Source of the DNA: Phycisphaerae bacterium | GTDB lineage: Bacteria > Planctomycetota > Phycisphaerae > JAAYCJ01 | Assembly: GCA_012514125.1 (NCBI GenBank) | Contig: JAAZAW010000357.1 | Location: 1-11,231, forward strand | Reading direction: 5' to 3' | Length of the DNA: 11,231 nt | In this document: one piece after another, positions 1 through 5,955 of the stretch | Layout: each line of letters begins with the position of its first letter | Numbering within the stretch: the stretch's first letter is position 1 | The notes under the pieces: model-generated | Databases searched by the model: none | Told to the model about the DNA's origin: nothing | What the model saw: only the letters and a program-made list of their open reading frames with translations | Made by a program: the position numbers and the translations under genes

Positions 1-19
1 TAAGTCAAACGACGTTTTA

Positions 20-51
20 TTAACTTTTATCTTATGCTTGTAACTTATAAT
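20..51 (+). promoter_or_regulatory. Candidate promoter of the left-edge RNA
   Basis: A perfect TATAAT -10 hexamer lies at 46-51 in an AT-rich tract. The -35 region is poor: at 17-bp spacing it reads ACTTTT, and TTAACT lies slightly too far upstream at 20-25. Transcription would begin near 58, just before the first hairpin of the candidate RNA. Chance TATAAT matches are common in AT-rich DNA, so confidence rests on the terminator that follows 130 bases later. Confidence 0.35.
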
Positions 52-57
52 ATGGTT

Positions 58-222
58 GCCAGCGGGATTATCTCCTGAAGGTGCTGGGATTCACTCTGAA
101 AGAATGAACCGGAAAATTTTCATGCGGTTACCCTGAATTATGCCAGGTTCATACGTGGCCGGTATTTTCGGCGCATAAAGCAGGCCGATCTGGGGTCTCC
201 AAGTCGGCCTGGTTTTAATTTT
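58..222 (+). ncRNA. Candidate structured small RNA, unknown family
   Basis: This stretch has no ORF longer than about 12 codons, but it shows a succession of hairpins closed by an intrinsic terminator. Visible stems are CCAGC 59-63 with GCTGG 83-87; ATGAACC 104-110 with GGTTCAT 146-152, extended by GG 111-112 with CC 143-144 across a bulged A145; GCCG 158-161 with CGGC 169-172; and the terminator stem. A TATAAT box sits just upstream. The predicted transcript is about 165 nt, in the range of 6S-like or other housekeeping small RNAs, but I recognise no family signature: there is no SRP GGAAG-loop consensus, and no TPP, SAM, cobalamin or glycine riboswitch motif that I can see. It is convergent with the acyl carrier protein gene, so it is not that gene's leader. 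It could instead be the long 3' UTR of a + strand gene ending at or before the left edge. Confidence 0.45.
181..222 (+). terminator. Rho-independent terminator
   Basis: Perfect 8-bp stem CAGGCCGA (181-188) with TCGGCCTG (204-211), followed directly by GTTTTAATTTT. The U-rich tract exists only on the + strand side, so it terminates rightward transcription, ahead of the convergent acyl carrier protein gene. Confidence 0.75.
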
Positions 223-292
223 ACCACTTCGTGTATTCAATTGTTATGAATACAAAAATCAAAGGGTATATTCATTTATAAATTAACGGGGT

Positions 293-682
293 TTAGCCGT
301 TGATTTTGGTATTTACGTAATTGACAATTGTATTGACGGTAAAGAGATCCGGCATGCGATTGATGTCTGGGTCTTTTTCGAAACTTGCAAAATCGGCATG
401 CGGCATGCGGCGTTTGAGTTCTTCAAGGCCTTTGGGGGTCACTTTCCCGTTTTCGATAAAATCGGCATTACTCAGGATATTATCGGGAAAAAGCTCTCCG
501 CGAGGAATCTGGATGCCGAAAGCCTTTTCGAGCCGAAATACGATATCGAGGAAATCGATACTTTCGGCGCCGAGATCGCCCGTCAGTGTGGAATCCTGCT
601 GAACTTCGTCTTCATCGACACCCAAAGCATCGACAAGCGTTTCACGTACTTTTTCGAAAATTTCATCGCGGCTTAAACCCAT
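293..682 (-). CDS. Acyl carrier protein with a long insertion before its last helix
   Basis: A 129-residue phosphopantetheine-carrying protein. It would tether growing acyl chains as thioesters in the cytoplasm for fatty-acid or polyketide-type enzymes. The ACP core is clear: helix I at about 4-20, then LTGDLGAESIDFLD at 33-46, with Ser41 the expected 4'-phosphopantetheine attachment site (variant ESI instead of DSL). Helix II ends in RLEKAFGIQIP, as in canonical ACPs. Ordinary ACPs have about 80 residues; here roughly 50 charged residues (61-110) lie between helix II and a final helix at 113-127. The start is the ATG at 680-682, preceded by GGAGG 8 bases upstream. A GTG 15 bases further out lies directly against that ribosome site and would consume it, so I reject it. 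The gene lies 101 bases downstream of a dehydratase on the same strand and probably serves it. Which acyl product is made cannot be read from here. Confidence 0.88.
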   Translation of the reverse strand: MGLSRDEIFEKVRETLVDALGVDEDEVQQDSTLTGDLGAESIDFLDIVFRLEKAFGIQIPRGELFPDNILSNADFIENGKVTPKGLEELKRRMPHADFASFEKDPDINRMPDLFTVNTIVNYVNTKING

Positions 683-724
683 ACCTTTGACCTCCACATG
701 TGGCTATTATTATTTTAAAATACC

Positions 725-753
725 AGTTTAGTTTATCAGGTAACACATTTCAA
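725..753 (-). promoter_or_regulatory. Possible internal promoter before the acyl carrier protein gene
   Basis: Read on the - strand: TTGAAA (748-753), a 17-bp spacer, then TAAACT (725-730). The -35 matches the sigma70 consensus in 5 of 6 positions and the -10 in 4 of 6. It would give the ACP gene its own transcript in addition to read-through from the dehydratase gene. Prediction only. Confidence 0.28.
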
Positions 754-783
754 TATCTTTAATGTCTTTTACACCGAATATTT

Positions 784-1272
784 TTATTGATCTGTCAACG
801 CTTCCGGGCCGCCGAGCAATCTGAACCGGATTTTCAGATGTTCGACCAATTTCTGATCCTGCGGGCCCCAAGCGGCGACTTTGTCGGTCAGATTATAGTG
901 CATCAGCGTCAGCCGGGCCTTGGCGGTCGATTGACCGTCCACGGTACATTGCGTCTTAAAGCCACTGGTCTTATCGTCGATTTTGATCGCTTCGGCGGTA
1001 ACTTCCATACGGTCGCCCGGAGCGACGAAAGTGCCGTAGCTGACATTTCGGGCTTCCTGGAGAAGAATGACGCTATTGGCGTAATTCTGTGAGACTCGCA
1101 CCAGCCAGGAGGCGGTTTCGACCATGGCTTCGAGCATCAGGACGCCTGGCAGAACCGGAAAGGTCGGAAAATGATCCGCCAGGTATTCCTCCGCCAGTGA
1201 CAATTGCTTATAGGCGGTTGCCACTTTTCCCGGTTCGATTTTCGTCAATTTGTCGATCAAAATAAACTTCAA
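784..1272 (-). CDS. FabZ-like 3-hydroxyacyl-ACP dehydratase (hotdog fold)
   Basis: A 162-residue hotdog-fold protein expected to remove water from a 3-hydroxyacyl-ACP to give the trans-2-enoyl-ACP in the cytoplasm. The FabZ/FabA signature is present: DHFPTFPVLPGVLMLEAM at 33-50, with His34 and Glu48 in the positions of the catalytic His and acidic residue. A conserved loop, APGDRMEV, follows. Length is a little over the usual 140-155 of FabZ, the excess being a C-terminal tail. The start is a TTG at 1270-1272: stop codons lie in frame just upstream and no ATG is in frame, and GAGAG/GAG sequence lies about 9-12 bases before it. The next gene downstream is an enlarged acyl carrier protein, its likely partner. 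No ketosynthase or reductase is in the window, so this is probably an accessory module and not the main FAS II set. FabZ-family membership is strong; substrate is unknown. Confidence 0.85.
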   Translation of the reverse strand: MKFILIDKLTKIEPGKVATAYKQLSLAEEYLADHFPTFPVLPGVLMLEAMVETASWLVRVSQNYANSVILLQEARNVSYGTFVAPGDRMEVTAEAIKIDDKTSGFKTQCTVDGQSTAKARLTLMHYNLTDKVAAWGPQDQKLVEHLKIRFRLLGGPEALTDQ

Positions 1273-1293
1273 TGTTTTTCACTCTCATTTAGA

Positions 1294-1307
1294 GCTGATT
1301 TATCAGC
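1294..1307. promoter_or_regulatory. Inverted repeat upstream of the dehydratase gene
   Basis: GCTGAT-TT-ATCAGC is a perfect 6+6 inverted repeat lying 22 bases before the TTG start of the dehydratase and after the terminator of the preceding operon. It could be an operator for the dehydratase/ACP pair or a small hairpin in the leader. There is no T-run on either side, so it is not a terminator. Confidence 0.3.
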
Positions 1308-1321
1308 CTAACTTAGCTACC

Positions 1322-1364
1322 ATAAAATAAACAAGCCGTCGCAGACAACGTCTACCGGCTTGTC
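1322..1364 (-). terminator. Rho-independent terminator of the ThuA-oxidoreductase operon
   Basis: Perfect 8-bp stem ACAAGCCG (1331-1338) with CGGCTTGT (1356-1363), with a further AGAC/GTCT helix (1343-1346 and 1350-1353) around a three-base loop. On the - strand the stem runs directly into TTATTTTA, a U-rich tract; the + strand side has none. It lies about 80 bases past the oxidoreductase stop and separates that operon from the dehydratase/ACP pair. Confidence 0.72.
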
Positions 1365-1445
1365 ATTATAGTAAAGAATGTTTTCTATCGGATTCAAATT
1401 GGAATTTCAAGTAAAAACTTGCCTCAGACGGGGTGTAGTGTTTTA

Positions 1446-2570
1446 TTATTCATCGAGTTGTCCGAAAGTTAATCCCAAAGGCAAAGGATCAGGCTGCAAA
1501 CAGGTCGTCGTCAGGTCGATATATTTGTCTTTGCGGGCGGCGTCGTGGACCGATTCCATAATATCCACGACGTGAAACGCCAGTTGACCGTTGGGGCGAA
1601 CAGGCCTGCCGGTTCGAATCGCATAGGCAAGATCGGCGACACCGATTCCACGGCCATAGCCTGAATAAGCATCATTACCATAAGGATGCGTCAGCGGGAT
1701 TTGGGTCCAGTCTTTTGAGTCGTGTCGGAACACATGAACAACTCCGCCGGTGCAGTTGGGGTCCGGAGTGCTCAAAGTTCCCTGTGTACCATAGATTTCA
1801 ATATACGGAAGCTGAGCCTTCCAGACATCGAAGGACATCAGGACCGTCCCGACCACGCCGTTGGCAAATTCCATGATACCATTGATATGGGTCGGAACTT
1901 CGACTTTGATCATCTTACCGAACTTGGGTTGACTGGTAATTTTCCGTTCCGGGAAGCTGACTTTCGTTGCGCCGGAGACTCGTTTGACAGGACCGAGCAG
2001 GTTGATCAGTGCCGTGAGATAGTAGGGTCCCATATCGAACATTGGGCCACCGCCGGCTTCATAATAAAACTCCGGACTCGGATGCCAACTCTCGTGGCCA
2101 TGACAGGTCATAAAGGCGGCAGCCCCGATGGGCGTGCCGATCCAACCGTCGGCGATGAGTTTTCGGCAGGTCTGTGCCCCACCGCTCAGGAAAGTGTCCG
2201 GAGCACATCCGACGAGCAGTTTTTTCGAAGCGGCAAGATCGAGAACTTTTTTTCCCTCGACACGATTAAGCGAAAACGGTTTTTCGCTGAAGATGTGTTT
2301 TCCGGCTTCGAGAGCGGCGATATCAACCTGAACATGGGCTTTGGGAATGGTAAGGTTAACGACGAGTTCAATTTCAGGATCGTCCAGAAGTTCTTTTACC
2401 GTGTAGACTTTCGGGACATTAAATTCGGAGGCCCGGGCTTTGGCTTTTTCCAGGTCAAGGTCCGCACAGGCGACGATGTCGAGAATTTCGAAGGCGGGAC
2501 AACCTTTAAAATACGCCGGACTGATCGCTCCACAACCGATAATGCCTGCTTTGACTTTTTTATGACGCAT
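1446..2570 (-). CDS. Gfo/Idh/MocA family NAD(P)-dependent oxidoreductase
   Basis: A 374-residue cytoplasmic oxidoreductase that probably oxidises or reduces a hydroxyl of a sugar, sugar acid or cyclitol with NAD(P). The N-terminal Rossmann domain shows GIIGCGAIS at 9-17 (dinucleotide loop). SEKPFS at 95-100 holds the family's EKP motif with Lys97. The C-terminal alpha/beta domain carries AGGGPMFDMGPYY at 172-184. The usual DxGxH motif here reads Asp179-Met-Gly-Pro-Tyr183, so the catalytic His position is Tyr; this is known in some subgroups but makes the reaction uncertain. Start: the ATG at 2568-2570 has GGAG 9 bases upstream, whereas the ATG at 2585 has no ribosome site and would contain that GGAG. 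It follows the ThuA-like gene by 33 bases and shares its operon and terminator. In rhizobia ThuA and the Gfo/Idh/MocA protein ThuB act together on trehalose; the substrate here is not established. Confidence 0.9.
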   Translation of the reverse strand: MRHKKVKAGIIGCGAISPAYFKGCPAFEILDIVACADLDLEKAKARASEFNVPKVYTVKELLDDPEIELVVNLTIPKAHVQVDIAALEAGKHIFSEKPFSLNRVEGKKVLDLAASKKLLVGCAPDTFLSGGAQTCRKLIADGWIGTPIGAAAFMTCHGHESWHPSPEFYYEAGGGPMFDMGPYYLTALINLLGPVKRVSGATKVSFPERKITSQPKFGKMIKVEVPTHINGIMEFANGVVGTVLMSFDVWKAQLPYIEIYGTQGTLSTPDPNCTGGVVHVFRHDSKDWTQIPLTHPYGNDAYSGYGRGIGVADLAYAIRTGRPVRPNGQLAFHVVDIMESVHDAARKDKYIDLTTTCLQPDPLPLGLTFGQLDE

Positions 2571-2603
2571 TACTGAACGCTCCATGAAGTTGAAAGATGA
2601 TGA

Positions 2604-3248
2604 TTATCGACCGGCCCAGAGCATGCCGCGGCGCATGATTTCTTTGACTTGTGGAACGTCGAAATCCTTGGCGACATGACCCAGGGCGCTGTAAAAGACT
2701 TTGCCGTTGCCATACATCCGCTTCCAGACCTGAGGCATGACTGTTCCTTTGATCCAGGGATAGTGTTCACCGCTGAACGTGGTTGTAGCGAGGACTTCAT
2801 TGCCCGGATCGACCAGCAGGTAGTATTGTTCGGAGTGCATCTTGAAATAACCGATCCCCTTGACGATAGGATCGTCGGGTTGGGTGATCTCAATCGTGTA
2901 ATCGATGATGCCGCCGGGATGTTCGACCCACTGGCCGCCCGTCATGAACTGATATTCCGTACAATTTCGAAACGCATCGCACATCCCGCCATGCCAGCCG
3001 GCGATACCGACACCACTTTTGACGGCATCGAGCAGACCTCTGGATTGTTCGGGTGAAATCTGGCCCATGGTCCAGCACGGAGTGACAAGATTCAGTGATT
3101 TCATCAATTTTCCATCGAGAAAGACATCGAGCGTATCGGCGATTTCTACATGATAGCCTTCGTTGCGAAGTACCTCAGCCATAATTTCAACACAGGCTTT
3201 AGGTTCATGGCCATCCCAACCGCCCCAGACCAATAAGGCATTTTTCAT
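2604..3248 (-). CDS. ThuA-like domain protein
   Basis: A 214-residue single-domain protein of the ThuA family (flavodoxin-like/glutamine-amidotransferase-like fold), here without a signal peptide, so cytoplasmic. Recognisable pieces are the first strand ALLVWGGWDGHE (4-15); GIAGWHGGMCDAF (81-93), the glycine-rich loop with His86; MHSEQYY (137-143), the family's conserved Glu-rich turn; and PQVWKRMYGNGKVFYSALGH (172-191), the C-terminal hallmark. The start is firm: ATG 3246-3248 is preceded by AGGAGAATAAA. The reading frame stays open for another 49 codons upstream but passes this ribosome site and lacks ThuA similarity. It is the first gene of an operon with the Gfo/Idh/MocA oxidoreductase, divergent from an AraC-type regulator. 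ThuA is needed for trehalose use with ThuB in Sinorhizobium; in other bacteria many ThuA-like proteins act on other sugars, so substrate is open. Confidence 0.88.
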   Translation of the reverse strand: MKNALLVWGGWDGHEPKACVEIMAEVLRNEGYHVEIADTLDVFLDGKLMKSLNLVTPCWTMGQISPEQSRGLLDAVKSGVGIAGWHGGMCDAFRNCTEYQFMTGGQWVEHPGGIIDYTIEITQPDDPIVKGIGYFKMHSEQYYLLVDPGNEVLATTTFSGEHYPWIKGTVMPQVWKRMYGNGKVFYSALGHVAKDFDVPQVKEIMRRGMLWAGR

Positions 3249-3318
3249 TTTATTCTCCTGAAACAAGCTTTCAGCAAAAAAGAAAACGGTTCGTTTATCT
3301 GTTTTATTCTCTAAATCG

Positions 3319-3346
3319 ATTGTACGTTCATCTTCGAGTATTTCAA
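3319..3346 (-). promoter_or_regulatory. Candidate sigma70 promoter of the ThuA-oxidoreductase operon
   Basis: Read on the - strand: TTGAAA (3341-3346), 16-bp spacer, TACAAT (3319-3324). Each hexamer matches consensus in 5 of 6 positions. The start point would be near 3312, giving a leader of about 65 bases with the AGGAGA ribosome site at its end. It lies inside the upstream extension of the open frame, which supports the start at 3248. Confidence 0.5.
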
Positions 3347-3362
3347 AGAAGATGATCACCCA

Positions 3363-3374
3363 GCCTTCGAAGGC
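3363..3374. promoter_or_regulatory. 12-bp perfect palindrome, candidate operator
   Basis: GCCTTCGAAGGC is its own reverse complement and sits 17 bp upstream of the -35 box proposed for the ThuA operon, a typical place for an activator or silencer site. AraC-family proteins more often bind direct repeats, so it may serve another regulator, or none. Confidence 0.3.
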
Positions 3375-3404
3375 AGGGTTTGAAATCCGGTCCATTTATA
3401 CCTG

Positions 3405-3421
3405 ACTGGACTTCAACCAGT
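3405..3421. promoter_or_regulatory. Interrupted inverted repeat in the divergent promoter region
   Basis: ACTGG-N7-CCAGT, perfect 5+5 arms, overlaps the 5' end of the -35 box proposed for the AraC gene (TTTACA from 3421). That placement would suit autorepression. The arms are short, so chance occurrence is possible. Confidence 0.25.
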
Positions 3422-3448
3422 TTACACATTAAAATATGGCCATAAAAT
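3421..3448 (+). promoter_or_regulatory. Candidate promoter of the AraC-family gene
   Basis: TTTACA (3421-3426), 16-bp spacer, TAAAAT (3443-3448), both 5 of 6 matches to sigma70 consensus. The perfect palindrome TATGGCCATA (3435-3444) lies between and partly over the -10 box and could be an operator. The leader would be roughly 38 bases. Confidence 0.4.
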
Positions 3449-3492
3449 GGCTGAAATTAACCAATATTTATCTATGATTGACCTGAAAACTT

Positions 3493-4350
3493 ATGAGCGA
3501 ACGATACATCCACACAATCAGTAAAGCGATTATCCGCTATCCGCCCGGTTCCACCTATGGACCCCGAATCAACGGCAATTATGAGTTTATCTGGATCATT
3601 CGCGGAACGTGCCGAATCGAGATCGAAGGAAAGAATTATAACGCTCCTCCCAATTCCGTTTTTTTGCTTCAGCCGGAACAACATATTTTTTTCGAGTGGG
3701 ACCCGAAGGAAACAACGATCCAGGGATTTATTCATTTCAATCTGCTTCAGGAAATTCCGGGGCTTGGTCCCGTATCATTGTGGCCGACCCAATTAATCCT
3801 TGATGAGGACGATGATATTTTGATGCCGTTGCTCAAATACATCGCGGGTATTCGCGAGCAAGGGGATGAGGCGGCAAGGATATTGATCGAATCGGGGATG
3901 CTTCAGGCGGTAATTACCTTCGTGAAACGCTGGACGCGGTTTGGAACAGTGGCCCTTTCAAACCGAAATCCGACCCTCAGCGACTTGTATCGCACGATCC
4001 ATGGGATGCTCGAAAACATGAACAGTCCGGTAATTCATCTGGAGACTCTGGCAAAAAAGGTCAATGTCACACCGGAATATCTGTGCCGATTGACGCGGAA
4101 AGGACTCAATATGACACCGATGGAACTGGTGTACCGACTCAGGACTGAAAAAGCGGCCAAACTTCTAAGTCGAACGGATTTACCGGTCAAAAAAATCGCA
4201 GAGCTTTGCGGATTTAAGAATGTTTATCATTTTTCACGACGGTTCAGGACCCTGACAGGATCGCCGCCGGCGAAATACCGGTCCCTGGCTAACCAGGGCA
4301 AGGTTGTGCCTTCTTCGATATATGAAGTGAGCAATCCCATCCAACGATAA
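3493..4350 (+). CDS. AraC-family transcriptional regulator
   Basis: A 285-residue cytoplasmic DNA-binding regulator. The N-terminal part (about 10-90) is a cupin-type ligand domain with PPGSTYGP (17-24), WIIRGTCRIEIEGKNY (34-49) and FLLQPEQHIFFEW (57-69), a pattern of sugar-sensing AraC relatives. The C-terminal part carries the two helix-turn-helix motifs: LETLAKKVNVTPEYLCRLTR (183-202) and PVKKIAELCGFKNVYHFSRR (231-250), followed by the conserved FRTLTGSPPAKYR. The ATG at 3493 has no convincing ribosome site, but no better start is in frame and the cupin domain begins right after it. It is transcribed away from the ThuA-oxidoreductase operon with 244 bp between, so by position it most likely senses the sugar handled by that operon and activates it. 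Its 3' end faces trpC with only 20 bp between the stops and no visible terminator. Confidence 0.92.
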   Translation: MSERYIHTISKAIIRYPPGSTYGPRINGNYEFIWIIRGTCRIEIEGKNYNAPPNSVFLLQPEQHIFFEWDPKETTIQGFIHFNLLQEIPGLGPVSLWPTQLILDEDDDILMPLLKYIAGIREQGDEAARILIESGMLQAVITFVKRWTRFGTVALSNRNPTLSDLYRTIHGMLENMNSPVIHLETLAKKVNVTPEYLCRLTRKGLNMTPMELVYRLRTEKAAKLLSRTDLPVKKIAELCGFKNVYHFSRRFRTLTGSPPAKYRSLANQGKVVPSSIYEVSNPIQR

Positions 4351-4370
4351 TCCGGCAAGGCATTGATTTT

Positions 4371-5210
4371 TCAGGATTGTTCCTGCGACGCAGCGGGCAT
4401 GGGACCCAGGAGTTCTTCAATTTTCTGGGCGATATTGTCGGCACGCATGAAAGTTTCGCCGATAAGAACCGCACTGACACCAGCGGCGGCTAATTTTTCG
4501 ATATCATCGGCGGTTTTGATGCCGGATTCACTGACGACGGCTTCTCGAGATTCATCGTCAAGAAGATTCATCAAGCGAAGGGTATTGCCGATATCGACCG
4601 TTTGTGAATGCAGGTCACGGTTGTTGATACCCAGCAAGCTGTAGCGTTCATGCGGGAAACCGACCGTTTTTCGGACCTGCATCAAACTATCGGCGTTATG
4701 GACTTCGATGAGGCTTGTCATCTTGAGTGTACTGGCCAGGATCAACATATCCAAAATCTGACTCGAAGAAAGAATCTCGGCGATCAGGAGAATCGCGTCG
4801 GCACCATAGGCGCGGGCTTCATAAATTTGATATTCATCGATAATAAAGTCTTTGCGAAGGACCGGCAGCGGTGAAACTCGTTTAACGTCCTGAATATAGT
4901 CAAGCTTGCCTTGAAAAAAGGTTTCATCCGTCAGGATACTCAAAGCATCGGCACCGGCATCGGTATAAATTTGAGCAATTTGAGCAGGATCGAAATCGGG
5001 ACGAATCACTCCGGCGGAAGGCGAGGCTTTTTTGATTTCGGCAATCAGATTGACTTTGCGAATCGGATGTTTGGCGACGGCGGAATAAAAGTTTCTGGGC
5101 CTGTTAATCGTCAGGATGCGCGTCTGAAGTTCTTCAACCGGAACCTCTTTTTTGCGAAGTTCGACTTCCTGTTTTTTTACGTCGACAATTTTTTCCAGAA
5201 CTGTTGCCAT
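4371..5210 (-). CDS. trpC: Indole-3-glycerol phosphate synthase (TrpC)
   Basis: A 279-residue TIM-barrel enzyme that closes the ring of 1-(o-carboxyphenylamino)-1-deoxyribulose 5-phosphate to indole-3-glycerol phosphate in tryptophan synthesis. The family's catalytic stations are all visible: LIAEIKKASPS (55-65) with Glu58 and Lys60; LRKDFIID (118-125) with Lys120, the general acid; SLIEVHN (166-172) with Glu169; GINNRDL (194-200) with Asn196; VSESGI (226-231) for the phosphate/ring site; and LIGETFMR (239-246) at the end. Length is near the usual 255-270, with a short Ala/Gln/Ser-rich tail. ATG 5208-5210 is preceded by GGAGG 9 bases upstream. No other trp gene is in the window, so the pathway is scattered. 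It follows a gene of unknown function by 58 bases on the same strand and probably shares its transcript. Confidence 0.96.
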   Translation of the reverse strand: MATVLEKIVDVKKQEVELRKKEVPVEELQTRILTINRPRNFYSAVAKHPIRKVNLIAEIKKASPSAGVIRPDFDPAQIAQIYTDAGADALSILTDETFFQGKLDYIQDVKRVSPLPVLRKDFIIDEYQIYEARAYGADAILLIAEILSSSQILDMLILASTLKMTSLIEVHNADSLMQVRKTVGFPHERYSLLGINNRDLHSQTVDIGNTLRLMNLLDDESREAVVSESGIKTADDIEKLAAAGVSAVLIGETFMRADNIAQKIEELLGPMPAASQEQS

Positions 5211-5268
5211 TGTAAAAAACCTCCGTTGCTTTTCAGCCCCCTATCGCCTGTTTGTTTTACTGTCATTT

Positions 5269-5895
5269 TTATTCTATATCGGCATTTTCGACCATCGTGT
5301 TCATACGGTCGATCAATTCCTGCCAGCGTTCAAGCATGGTGCCCATTTCGTATTCGAGAAGATCGGCCAATTGAACATAATCGTTATTTTCGAGCGATTG
5401 TTTGATTTGCCGGAGTTGATCCACCATGCCCGTAAACAATTGATCGGCGGTTCCCCAGGAAAATTCCACGCTTTCAGGATCGCGGTTGATCAACTTGAAG
5501 ATACCGAAGACTCCCTGGTACATCTGGTTGAGCAAACCGAAAATCGGCCCCATGCTCTTCACCGCTTCCTGAACCCGGGATTGACGAAACCCATCGACGA
5601 CCTCTGCAAGGTCTTTTCGGATTGCTATCATGAACTCCTGACACGCGGCCAGTGAATTTTGGAGTAATTCGTTCGGATCGGCAGATTGAAAATCGATGGA
5701 CGAATATTTTTCAACCGGCTGAGCCAACGTTTCGGTGATCTGATCGGGTGTGACGGTCTGACCGTCGCAAATGATTGTAACAATCATCCTGCCATGATCG
5801 AGGAGCGAAGCCCTGACTTCATTAAGAATATCGCCAACGGTTCTGCCGGTTGTTTCAAGTTGTGTAATTTCCTGACCATCAATCGAAATCGTCAT
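5269..5895 (-). CDS. Protein of unknown function with a small beta domain and a helical domain
   Basis: I do not recognise this 208-residue protein. Two parts are visible. Residues 1-62 alternate short strands and a helix (MTISIDGQEI, then TVGDILNEVRASLL, then MIVTIICDGQTVTPDQI), looking like a beta-grasp-type module. Residues 74-205 are almost wholly helical (LLQNSLAACQEFMIAIRKDL; then SMGPIFGLLNQMYQGVFGIF; then DQLRQIKQSLENNDYVQLAD; then EMGTMLERWQELIDRMN). There is no signal peptide, no transmembrane segment and no metal-binding motif. The overall make-up recalls small soluble proteins of Gram-positive and planctomycete genomes whose role is unknown, but that is an impression only. The start is ATG 5893-5895, with AGGAG 9 bases upstream; an upstream in-frame start (5928) would swallow this site. 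A TATAAT box precedes it. It is probably co-transcribed with trpC downstream. Confidence 0.75.
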   Translation of the reverse strand: MTISIDGQEITQLETTGRTVGDILNEVRASLLDHGRMIVTIICDGQTVTPDQITETLAQPVEKYSSIDFQSADPNELLQNSLAACQEFMIAIRKDLAEVVDGFRQSRVQEAVKSMGPIFGLLNQMYQGVFGIFKLINRDPESVEFSWGTADQLFTGMVDQLRQIKQSLENNDYVQLADLLEYEMGTMLERWQELIDRMNTMVENADIE

Positions 5896-5926
5896 AATTA
5901 TCGTCTCCTGATTGCCCGATGAAGTC

Positions 5927-5955
5927 ATTATAAGAGAATGGATGATGAAACTAAA
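5927..5955 (-). promoter_or_regulatory. Candidate promoter of the unknown gene and trpC
   Basis: On the - strand a perfect TATAAT lies at 5927-5932. The matching -35 at 17-bp spacing (5950-5955, TTTAGT) is weak. Transcription would start near 5920, about 25 bases before the ATG at 5895. The box overlaps the upstream in-frame extension of the gene, which supports the chosen start. Confidence 0.4.

Noticed and set aside
58..222. Identification of the left-edge RNA as 6S, SRP RNA or a known riboswitch
   Set aside because: Size and terminator would fit several classes, but no consensus motif of these families could be found by eye, so only an unassigned call is justified.
683..697. GTG start for the acyl carrier protein
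   Set aside because: Using it would put the GGAGG ribosome site inside the coding sequence; that site is correctly spaced for the ATG at 682.
1722..2576. 284-codon open frame on the + strand
   Set aside because: It lies wholly antisense to the Gfo/Idh/MocA gene, has no family features and no ribosome site; it is a shadow of that gene's codon usage.
3249..3395. Upstream extension of the ThuA-like gene by 49 codons
   Set aside because: ATG 3248 has an excellent AGGAGA ribosome site, a promoter lies inside the extension, and the extra residues do not resemble ThuA.
4351..4370. Terminator between the convergent AraC and trpC genes
   Set aside because: Only a 5-bp AATCC/GGATT pairing with a 20-base loop can be drawn and there is no clean T-run after it.
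5152..5655. 167-codon and neighbouring 164-codon open frames on the + strand
   Set aside because: Both are antisense to trpC and the unknown gene upstream of it and have no recognisable features.
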